64,000 bases of DNA from Robinsoniella peoriensis (lineage in GTDB: Bacteria; Bacillota; Clostridia; Lachnospirales; Lachnospiraceae). The stretch covers positions 124,001 to 188,000 of the forward strand of contig NZ_JTGN01000010.1 of assembly GCF_000797495.1 (NCBI RefSeq), read 5' to 3'. The notes beneath the pieces are model-generated. The model saw only the letters and a program-made list of their open reading frames with translations, was not told the origin of the DNA and searched no databases. Within the stretch, counting starts at the first letter, position 1. Every line of letters starts with the position of its first letter. Shown here in pieces: positions 1 through 7,185 of this stretch. The position numbers and the translations under genes were made by a program.

Positions 1-11
1 TTTGTGGCAGT

Positions 12-31
12 ATTGCAGACAGGCCTGCAAT
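12..31 (+). promoter_or_regulatory. CAGG/CCTG leader hairpin, copy 1 (before ABC permease)
   Basis: Inverted repeat ATTGCAG (12-18) and CTGCAAT (25-31) with a 6-nt loop. Exactly 17 nt separate its end from the ATG at 49, and the AAGGGG ribosome-binding site lies in that gap. The same layout occurs at 2135, 17913 and 32145. The hairpin and spacing are seen directly; a regulatory role is inferred. Confidence 0.7.
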
Positions 32-48
32 ATGCAAGGGGTATAAAA

Positions 49-1038
49 ATGAAAAGTAATGTAAAAACGAGAATACAAAAATTTTCTACATTTTTGATTT
101 TGATTGTGATGGTGGTGATCTGTTCCTTTTTGTCACCGAAATTCATGACATCAACAAATCTAATGAACATATTAAAGCAAGTGAGCATTGTAACAATTTT
201 GTCTTTTGCCCAGGGTATGGTAATTATCAGCGGTGAAATAGATCTTTCCATCGGAAGCCTTGCGGGAATGGCTGGAACTTATGCATGTATCTTATATGTG
301 GCTACCGGCAATCTGTTCCTGGCTATTTTATTCGGACTTCTTCTGGGGGCTGTAGTTGGCGCTTTAAACGGGTTATTTGTAGCCCATTTTGGACTTCCTT
401 CGTTTATCGTTACCCTGGCGATGCAGACGATAACCTTTGGCAGTATCTGTCTGTATACCGCTGGAAATAATGTCTATAAGATTGGCGATTTTAAGATTCT
501 TGGACAGGGTACCGTATTTGGTGTAATTCCAATTACCGTAGTGTTTATGGCTGTTATGTGCCTGATCACCCATATTTTATTAAAATATACAAAGTTTGGA
601 AGATACATATATGCAATTGGTGGAAATAAAGATGCAGCAAATGCAGCAGGTATTCAGGTTAGAAAGACAAAATGGGTCACCTTTATTATTTCAGGAGTTT
701 TTGCAGCGATTGCCGGCATGATTTTAATGGGAAGATTAAATGCAGGAATTCCCAGTGAAGGAACAGGATATGAGACAGATGCCATAATGGCCACGGTTGT
801 GGGAGGAACCAGTTTTGCCGGAGGTGTGGGTACGGCTTTTGGAACGCTGGTTGGTTCATTAATTATTGGAATATTAAATAATATTATGAATCTGTTAGGG
901 GTAGAGTCTTATTCCCAGCAGATCATCAAAGGTTTTTTGATTATTATAGCGGTATTGTTTGATATTCGGTCGAAAAGAGGTAAACGGAAAATGAAGATTA
1001 TGGAAACTACCTCTGAAATAGCTCAGAGTAGTAAATAA
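49..1038 (+). CDS. Sugar ABC transporter permease (RbsC-like)
   Basis: Integral membrane permease of about 329 residues from the BPD_transp_2 (RbsC/XylH) family, which forms the channel of a sugar or polyol importer. Hydrophobic segments fill the protein, and the motif GEIDLSIGSLAGMAG near residue 60 is typical of ribose-type permeases. I chose ATG 49 rather than an in-frame GTG at 4 because AAGGGG sits just upstream and because the upstream bases form a hairpin shared with three other genes. The binding-protein gene follows after 24 bp. The ATPase gene is not in view and is probably upstream of the window. The substrate is unknown; the dehydrogenases downstream suggest a polyol or sugar acid. 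Confidence 0.9.
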   Translation: MKSNVKTRIQKFSTFLILIVMVVICSFLSPKFMTSTNLMNILKQVSIVTILSFAQGMVIISGEIDLSIGSLAGMAGTYACILYVATGNLFLAILFGLLLGAVVGALNGLFVAHFGLPSFIVTLAMQTITFGSICLYTAGNNVYKIGDFKILGQGTVFGVIPITVVFMAVMCLITHILLKYTKFGRYIYAIGGNKDAANAAGIQVRKTKWVTFIISGVFAAIAGMILMGRLNAGIPSEGTGYETDAIMATVVGGTSFAGGVGTAFGTLVGSLIIGILNNIMNLLGVESYSQQIIKGFLIIIAVLFDIRSKRGKRKMKIMETTSEIAQSSK

Positions 1039-1062
1039 ATATGAAATCAAGGAGGGTTTAAA

Positions 1063-2109
1063 ATGAAAAGAAGAGTATTAAGCGTAATGTTAGCAGCGGT
1101 TATGATGGCGGCATTGTTTACAGGATGCAGCAGCGGCGGGGCAGAAGGAGCGGTAACGGAAAAAGAAGAAGCAAAAGAGACGGCAGAGACAGCAATGGAA
1201 GCAGTATCAAATGCTGCCAGTGATGCAAAGGGAGAGTTTGAAATTGCACTGCTTCCTACTGACATGTCAGCAACTTTTGCTGCCTGGCTGGCACAGGAAC
1301 TTCAGATTGCAGTGAAACAATATCCCAATATGACCCTGACGATTCTGGATTCTAAGAATACATTATCTACCCAGCTGGCGAATCTGGAAAATTGTGTTAC
1401 CCAGGGATATGATTATATTATTCTGCATCCATTGGAGCCCGATGCGGAAGCAGATCTGGTAGATCAGTATGTACAGGATGGAACACCGATTTTGATGGTT
1501 AACCAGAGCGACGGCGGTAGCCAGTACGCATCCAATGTAGATTGTGATCCCATAGAACAGGGGTCTATTGTAGCAGAAGTTGCAGCACAGAAAATCCCGC
1601 AAAATGGGAAAGTTGTAATCTTATTGGGACCATCCGGAAATTCTCATTCAATTGGAAGAAGAGAAGGTTTTCAAAAGACGTTGTTTGATGCAAGACCAGA
1701 TATTGAGATTCTGGATGAGCAGATTGGAGACTGGGAAAAATCAAAGGGGATGAACTTTATGGAAGACTGGCTGCAGGCATATGATCAGATTGATGCAGTG
1801 GTTTCGATGAACGACGCCATGGCTCTTGGAGCCTTGGAAGCCGCGAAAGATGCGAAAAGGGCGGAAAATATGACCTTTTACGGTGTAGACGGATTGGCAG
1901 ATGCAGTGTTGTCCATCAAAGATGGCGGGTTGACTGCTACCTGTGTCCAGAACGCAAAAGTAATGGCTGAAACTACATTTGGGATAATTGATAAAGTCCT
2001 TTCAGGCAAGGAAGAATTTGAAAAAACTTTAATTGAAGGACAGTTGATAGATGAGAAGAATGTAGATGAGTGGATTAAGATTCATACCGAAAACGGACAG
2101 ATTAAATAG
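1063..2109 (+). CDS. Sugar ABC transporter substrate-binding lipoprotein
   Basis: Periplasmic-binding-protein type 1 family (RbsB-like) of 348 residues, anchored outside the membrane as a lipoprotein. The N-terminus has a signal peptide ending in the lipobox LFTGC (Cys 22), followed by a Ser/Gly and then Glu/Ala-rich tether. The body shows the expected two-lobe pattern, including IILHPLEPDAEADLVDQ and the conserved late block AVVSMNDAMALGALEAAK. A GGAGGG ribosome-binding site lies before ATG 1063. It is co-transcribed with the permease upstream and the dehydrogenase downstream, so it presumably delivers the substrate that those enzymes oxidise. Ligand identity cannot be told from sequence. 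Confidence 0.9.
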   Translation: MKRRVLSVMLAAVMMAALFTGCSSGGAEGAVTEKEEAKETAETAMEAVSNAASDAKGEFEIALLPTDMSATFAAWLAQELQIAVKQYPNMTLTILDSKNTLSTQLANLENCVTQGYDYIILHPLEPDAEADLVDQYVQDGTPILMVNQSDGGSQYASNVDCDPIEQGSIVAEVAAQKIPQNGKVVILLGPSGNSHSIGRREGFQKTLFDARPDIEILDEQIGDWEKSKGMNFMEDWLQAYDQIDAVVSMNDAMALGALEAAKDAKRAENMTFYGVDGLADAVLSIKDGGLTATCVQNAKVMAETTFGIIDKVLSGKEEFEKTLIEGQLIDEKNVDEWIKIHTENGQIK

Positions 2110-2134
2110 AACTGAAACTACTTATTATTGCAGT

Positions 2135-2155
2135 ATCACAGGCGGGACCTGGGAT
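2135..2155 (+). promoter_or_regulatory. CAGG/CCTG leader hairpin, copy 2 (before Zn-dehydrogenase)
   Basis: Arms ATCaCAGG (2135-2142) and CCTGgGAT (2148-2155) with a 5-nt loop and one mismatched pair. The end lies exactly 17 nt before ATG 2173, with GGAGG in the gap. It is an internal site, between the binding-protein and dehydrogenase genes of one operon. Same family as copies at 12, 17913 and 32145. Confidence 0.6.
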
Positions 2156-2172
2156 ATGTAGGAGGTATAAAG

Positions 2173-3198
2173 ATGAAAATAGCAACATTGACAAATCCGG
2201 AAGAAATTTTAATTACAGAAACGACCAAACCTGCAGCAAAAGAAAATGAGATTGTGATTAAGGTGGATTATATAGGAATCTGTGGTTCTGATATTCATGC
2301 CTATTATGGGAAGCATCCTTTTATTACATGCCCGATTACTTTAGGACATGAATTCGTAGGCAGGGTGGTGGAAACCGGGAAAGAGGTCAAAGGGGTACTG
2401 CCCGGAGAACTGGTCACGGCAATGCCGCAGATTTTCTGTCACCAATGTGAGCCCTGCCGGAGCGGCAGATATAATATATGCGATACCCTGAAAGTAATAG
2501 GATGCCAGACTCCGGGAGCTGCGTGTGATTATTTTGCTTTTGATGCTTCTTTGGTGAAGAAAATACCGAAGGGAATGCCAAAAGAAATCGCAGCTACCAT
2601 AGAACCTGCAGCAGTAGGTGTCCATGCGGTACATAGAGGCGCTGATGTTAAAGGAAAAAATGTAGTTGTTATGGGAGCTGGTACAATAGGGAATCTGACA
2701 GCGCAGGCAGCTCTTGCGGAAGGGGCTAAGCAGGTTCTGATTACGGATTTATCCGATTACCGGCTGGAGGTTGCCAGGGAATGTGGAATTTCGCAAATTG
2801 CAAATACGGGAAAAGTATCTGTGGAAATAGCAATGAAACAGGCATTCCAAGGGGACAAAGCAGATATATTTTTTGAATGCGTTGGCATTGGTGCTACCGT
2901 TAATCAGGCAATAGAACTGTCTAAAAAGGGACATGATATTGTTGTAGTGGGAGTATTTGGAAATCGACCGGAAATCAATATGAGTCTGGTGCAGGATAAA
3001 GAACTGCGGTTAATTGGGAGTCTTATGTACGTGGAAAAAGATTACGATCGAACGATTGATCTGATGAACAGAGGTATGATCCACACAAAGCCTCTAATTT
3101 CCAAAACTTTTGAATTAGCTGATTATGCAAAAGCTTTCCGGTATATCGAAGAACATAAAGACAGCAGCCTAAAGGTACTCATTCAGGTTTCTGAGTGA
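2173..3198 (+). CDS. Zinc-dependent alcohol/polyol dehydrogenase (MDR family)
   Basis: NAD(P)-dependent medium-chain dehydrogenase of 341 residues, probably oxidising a polyol or sugar acid. GICGSDIHAYYG carries the first catalytic zinc cysteine, GHEFVGRVVE the catalytic His-Glu, and four cysteines spaced C-x2-C-x2-C-x7-C in the FCHQCEPC block bind the structural zinc. The Rossmann motif GAGTIGNLTAQAA follows near residue 175. ATG 2173 is preceded by GGAGG and by the 17-nt-spaced hairpin; a start at 2128 would run through that hairpin. It resembles sorbitol and L-galactonate dehydrogenases, but the exact substrate is not resolvable. It shares the operon with the ABC importer and the SDR. Confidence 0.88.
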   Translation: MKIATLTNPEEILITETTKPAAKENEIVIKVDYIGICGSDIHAYYGKHPFITCPITLGHEFVGRVVETGKEVKGVLPGELVTAMPQIFCHQCEPCRSGRYNICDTLKVIGCQTPGAACDYFAFDASLVKKIPKGMPKEIAATIEPAAVGVHAVHRGADVKGKNVVVMGAGTIGNLTAQAALAEGAKQVLITDLSDYRLEVARECGISQIANTGKVSVEIAMKQAFQGDKADIFFECVGIGATVNQAIELSKKGHDIVVVGVFGNRPEINMSLVQDKELRLIGSLMYVEKDYDRTIDLMNRGMIHTKPLISKTFELADYAKAFRYIEEHKDSSLKVLIQVSE

Positions 3199-3235
3199 TC
3201 ATATTGGGGATCCGATAAGGAAGAGAGGTGTTTGA

Positions 3236-4015
3236 ATGAATCCTGAGATAAGTTATAATAATATGAATGAAGACTTTACATTGGATGGAAAGAATGCGGT
3301 TATTACCGGTGCTTCCAGTGGCATAGGGTTGGAGATCGCTAAGATGTTCGCCAGAAAAGGTGCAGATATAATTGCATTTGATCTGGAAGATTCCCCGGAG
3401 TTGAAGGAATATGTATCCGGACAGGGAAAAAGATTTCTGTCTTGTTCCGGTGATATTACAAGTAAAGAAGTGGTTCAAGAGACGGTGAATGAAGCTATAG
3501 GAACATTTGGTAAGATTGATGTCCTTGTGAACTGCGCCGGCGTTGGCTATCTGGAATCTGCAGAGGAAAGTACGGAACATGTCTGGGATCTGACAATGGC
3601 AGTTAATTTAACAGGTGCTGTGCGCATGTCACTGACTGTTGGGAAAACAATGATAAGGAATGGCGGCGGAAGCATTATAAATATTGCTTCTCAGGCAGGA
3701 GTAGTGGCATTAGAACGTCATCTTGCATATGGAACCGCAAAGGCAGGTCTGATTCAGGCGACTAAGCAGCTTGCACTGGAATGGGGAAAATACAATGTGA
3801 GAGTGAATGCGATTTCCCCGACTATTATATTAACTCCTATGGGTTCCATGAATTGGAACAATGAGCAGGGAGATGCGTTTAAGCAGATGATTCCATCCAG
3901 ACGTTTTGGTTATCCACGGGAAGTAGCAGCCTGTGCAGTTTATCTGGCAAGTGATGCCGCCAGTCTGTTTAATGGTGCCAATTTGATTCTGGATGGGGGA
4001 TATACAATTGCTTAA
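3236..4015 (+). CDS. Short-chain dehydrogenase/reductase
   Basis: Classical SDR of 259 residues using NAD(P)H. It shows the cofactor motif TGASSGIG, the NCAG motif and the catalytic YGTAK (Tyr-x3-Lys), with a Ser in the preceding INIASQAG block. The C-terminal SLFNGANLILDGGYT matches the family's terminal motif. GGAAGAGAGG precedes ATG 3236; an alternative start is at 3263, since the residues between are not conserved in the family. As last gene of the sugar operon it likely acts on the same substrate as the zinc dehydrogenase or on its keto product. It is followed by a terminator. Confidence 0.87.
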   Translation: MNPEISYNNMNEDFTLDGKNAVITGASSGIGLEIAKMFARKGADIIAFDLEDSPELKEYVSGQGKRFLSCSGDITSKEVVQETVNEAIGTFGKIDVLVNCAGVGYLESAEESTEHVWDLTMAVNLTGAVRMSLTVGKTMIRNGGGSIINIASQAGVVALERHLAYGTAKAGLIQATKQLALEWGKYNVRVNAISPTIILTPMGSMNWNNEQGDAFKQMIPSRRFGYPREVAACAVYLASDAASLFNGANLILDGGYTIA

Positions 4016-4094
4016 ACTATAATTAAAGAACTCTAAAATTACAAAAATAATGATAATTATAAATAATCAGACAGAATTAATTAGTTGAGAATAT

Positions 4095-4164
4095 AAAACC
4101 AGTGCGAATGATAATCAGAAGAATCAGATCATGTGATGCTTCCGAATATCAACACTGGTTTTTT
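4095..4164 (+). terminator. Rho-independent terminator after the sugar operon
   Basis: AAACCAGTG (4096-4104) pairs with CACTGGTTT (4153-4161), then a T-run. The loop is unusually long (about 48 nt) and has some internal complementarity, so the structure may be branched. Confidence 0.6.
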
Positions 4165-4291
4165 GTATATATTTTGTAAAAACATGAATAATTGTACTAT
4201 AAATATCTTATGTTTAGCATGTACAAAAAGAAGAATTCATTGTATACTGATCTTCATGAGTATGAAAAAGGACAGGAGGGAAATGCATAAA

Positions 4292-5299
4292 ATGAAGAAA
4301 TTTTTAACGCTGACGACTGGCGGGACAATTGCATCTAAGGAGAGTGAGCATGGGCTGCTTCCGGCTCTGGGCGGCGATGAACTGCTTTCATATATACCGG
4401 ATATCGAAGGGCTCTGCACGGTAGATACTTTAGAGATCTGCAATATCGACAGCACCAATATGAACTATAGTTACTGGTGTAAACTGGTAAGCTGTATCCA
4501 GGAAAATTATGATCGTTATGATGGATTTTTGATTGCTCATGGAACAGATACTCTGGCATATACGGCAGCTGCCATGTCCTATATGATACAGAATTCAAAA
4601 AAGCCTGTGATTTTAACCGGGGCACAAAAGCCGATCTCTTTCGAATCAACAGATGCAATGATGAATCTTCGTGACAGTTTCCATTATATGCTTCAGGATG
4701 ATACCAGTGGTGTACAGGTAGTATTTGGACAGCGTGCAATTGCAGGAACCAGAGCTAAAAAAATAAATACGCTGAGCTATCAGGCTTTTTCAAGTATTAA
4801 TTTTCCGGATATTGCAGTGATCCGCAATAGTCAGGTGATCCGTTACATTACCGCCCCCAGGGGAGGAAATGCCGTATTTGAATTAAACCTAAATCCCAAA
4901 GTATTTTTGCTGAAACTGACTCCCTGCAGCTCTCCGGAACTTATTGAAGAAATATACCGGCTGTATGATGTAATTATTATAGAAGGATTTGGTGTGGGAG
5001 GGATTCCGGATCAATTGCTGGATACTTTTTGTAAATGCCAGAACAGCTATAAGCCACAGGAGAAAGTGCTGGTAATTACAACCCAGGTTATGTCTGAGGG
5101 AAGCCATATTTCAGTCTATGAAGTAGGGAAACGACTGGAAGGAAAGATCCGCTATCTGGAAGCGAAGGACATGAATCTGGAGGCAGTTGTAACAAAATCA
5201 ATGTGGATTATGGGCAAAAAGCCTGCGTCCTGGGAAGAAATAGAAACGTTATTTTACAGGACTATTAATTATGATATATTGGCAGGATCCGGAAGGTAG
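4292..5299 (+). CDS. ansA: Type I L-asparaginase
   Basis: Hydrolyses asparagine to aspartate and ammonia. The 335-residue protein shows the N-terminal threonine motif LTTGGTIAS, the second active-site motif HGTDTLAYTAAA, and GAQKP in between. No signal peptide is present, so it should be cytoplasmic. Two ATGs (4283 and 4292) follow GGAGGG; 4292 leaves an 11-nt spacer and gives the usual family N-terminus MKKFLTLTTGG, whereas 4283 would leave only 2 nt. It stands alone, with a terminator before it and a repeat fragment after it. Family membership is clear; preference for Asn over Gln is inferred. Confidence 0.9.
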   Translation: MKKFLTLTTGGTIASKESEHGLLPALGGDELLSYIPDIEGLCTVDTLEICNIDSTNMNYSYWCKLVSCIQENYDRYDGFLIAHGTDTLAYTAAAMSYMIQNSKKPVILTGAQKPISFESTDAMMNLRDSFHYMLQDDTSGVQVVFGQRAIAGTRAKKINTLSYQAFSSINFPDIAVIRNSQVIRYITAPRGGNAVFELNLNPKVFLLKLTPCSSPELIEEIYRLYDVIIIEGFGVGGIPDQLLDTFCKCQNSYKPQEKVLVITTQVMSEGSHISVYEVGKRLEGKIRYLEAKDMNLEAVVTKSMWIMGKKPASWEEIETLFYRTINYDILAGSGR

Positions 5300-5304
5300 G
5301 CGCC

Positions 5305-5420
5305 AGAGCGTGTTTGAAAATTCATTCACCCATCTGCATGCCCGGCTTTGCGGCATATTTGCCCCGAATGCAGGTTACGTAGCCCGCTACGTGCCCTTCA
5401 TCTTAGTACGTTAGTACGCT
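5305..5420. repeat. MITE-like dispersed repeat fragment
   Basis: A GC-richer, non-coding block between ansA and the ABC exporter. It begins AGAGCGTGTTTGAAAATTC, includes CTGCAT/ATGCAG arms around a short GC hairpin, the perfect inverted repeat ACGTAGC-CC-GCTACGT (5377-5392) and a tandem 8-bp direct repeat TTAGTACG (5403-5418). I recall similar sequences as multi-copy repeats in Lachnospiraceae, usually bounded by AGCGTGTTTGAAAA on both ends. Here the far end is missing, so this would be a partial copy. Only one copy lies in this window. Confidence 0.5.
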
Positions 5421-5454
5421 GAAATTAAATAAAGAATATTGGAGATGAATCCCC

Positions 5455-7185
5455 ATGAATTTAATAGTTAAATATCTTAAAAATTACAAGAAAATGTTTT
5501 TATTAAACATTTTGTCTGTCTTTGGATTTGCACTGGTGGAACTTGGCATACCAACGATTGTAGCCAGGATGATTGACCAGGGTGTTTTGACAGGAGACAA
5601 GAATTACATTTTTAAAATGGGTGGCATTATACTGGTGATTTCCCTGTTAGGGGTTGCGGGTACCATACTGCTGGGATATTGCTGTGCTTATTTATCCACT
5701 GCCATTACCCGTGATATCCGTACAGAGATGTTCCGGAAGGTGCAGGGATTTTCACACAGTGAATATCACCAGTTTGGTGCAGCATCCCTGATCACAAGGA
5801 CAAACAATGATGCATTCCAGATACAGATGTTTATGAATGTGCTGTTTCGTACAGCGCTTATGACACCGGTTATGATTTTTGTCAGCTTTAGTCTGGTACT
5901 GCGTACGTCACTGCCATTATCGCTGATCATTATTTCTACGGTCCCGGTCATTATAGTGGGTGTAATCGCAGTTGCTAAGATTTCTGAGCCGATCAGTGAA
6001 AATCAGCAGATGGCAATGGAGGCAATTAACCGTGTTTCCAAAGAAAATCTAAGCGGAATACGTGTGATCCGGGCATTTAATAACGATACACATGAGCAGC
6101 AGCGTTTTAATGAAGAAAACAATCAGTATATGAAATATTCCAAAAAGCTCTTTAAGCTAATGTCTATGACCCAGCCGACTTTCTTCCTGTTAATGAATAT
6201 TGCAGGAATGGCTATTTTTGCAGTTGCAGCTAAAATGATTGACAAAGGAAATCTGGAAATCGGAATGCTGGTGGCATTTATGGATTACCTGTTTCATGCT
6301 ATGTTTTCCGTTATGCTGTTTTGTCTAGTCTTCATGATGTATCCCAGGGCAAGAGTCAGTGCAAAACGTATTGAAAAAGTAATAAAGCAGGATGTAAAGG
6401 TAAAAAATCCGGAGAATGGAAAACAGATGGAGTGCGAGGTAGAGGAAATCAACTTTGATCATGTGACTTTTGTGTATCCGGACGGAGAGGAAGCAGTATT
6501 AAAAGATGTCTCATTTTCAGCTAAAAAGGGGGAAAAGGTTGCCTTTATTGGCAGTACCGGTTCCGGAAAAAGTACCCTTGTAAATCTGATACCCAGAGCA
6601 TACGATGTGACTGCGGGCAGGATCACCATGAATGGCACAGACATTCGGGAATACGATCTGAAAAGTCTGCGTAATACGATCGGATTTATTCCACAAAAAG
6701 CAATGCTTTTCCGCGGTACGATTGCTGACAATATCCGCTTTGGAAACCCGGAAGCTACCATGACGGAGGTGGAAAAGGCAGCAAGAACTGCTCAGGCTTA
6801 TGAATTTATTATGGAAAAGGGAGGATTTTCCGAAAACATTACGGAAAATGCAACGAATGTATCGGGAGGACAAAAGCAAAGGCTTTCTATTGCCCGGGCA
6901 TTAGCAAAAAGGCCAAGAATCTACATATTTGATGATTCATTTTCTGCACTGGATTTTAAAACCGATGCAAAATTGAGGGAGGATCTGAAAAAAGAAACCG
7001 GAAATGCAATTGTCCTTGTGGTGGCACAGCGTATTGCAAGTATTATGGATGCGGACAGGATTATTGTATTAAATGAAGGAAAAGTTGTTGGCAGGGGAAC
7101 CCACAGACAGCTTTTAAAGGAATGCCCGATTTATCATGAAATAGCAGCTTCTCAGCTGAGTGAGGAGGAATTGGATCATGAGTAG
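5455..7185 (+). CDS. Heterodimeric ABC exporter, degenerate-site subunit
   Basis: Half-transporter of 576 residues: an exporter membrane domain (six segments, residues 1-310) and an ABC ATPase. Walker A is GSTGSGKST and the signature VSGGQKQR is canonical. The Walker B block reads YIFDDSFSALD, with Asp in place of the catalytic Glu, and the switch position reads VAQRI, with Gln in place of His. That is the pattern of the non-catalytic partner in TM287/288- or BmrCD-type heterodimers. GGAG lies 10 nt before ATG 5455. Its gene overlaps the partner by 8 bp, supporting stoichiometric synthesis. Function is presumably export of drugs, lipids or peptides; no specific substrate can be named. Confidence 0.88.
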   Translation: MNLIVKYLKNYKKMFLLNILSVFGFALVELGIPTIVARMIDQGVLTGDKNYIFKMGGIILVISLLGVAGTILLGYCCAYLSTAITRDIRTEMFRKVQGFSHSEYHQFGAASLITRTNNDAFQIQMFMNVLFRTALMTPVMIFVSFSLVLRTSLPLSLIIISTVPVIIVGVIAVAKISEPISENQQMAMEAINRVSKENLSGIRVIRAFNNDTHEQQRFNEENNQYMKYSKKLFKLMSMTQPTFFLLMNIAGMAIFAVAAKMIDKGNLEIGMLVAFMDYLFHAMFSVMLFCLVFMMYPRARVSAKRIEKVIKQDVKVKNPENGKQMECEVEEINFDHVTFVYPDGEEAVLKDVSFSAKKGEKVAFIGSTGSGKSTLVNLIPRAYDVTAGRITMNGTDIREYDLKSLRNTIGFIPQKAMLFRGTIADNIRFGNPEATMTEVEKAARTAQAYEFIMEKGGFSENITENATNVSGGQKQRLSIARALAKRPRIYIFDDSFSALDFKTDAKLREDLKKETGNAIVLVVAQRIASIMDADRIIVLNEGKVVGRGTHRQLLKECPIYHEIAASQLSEEELDHE

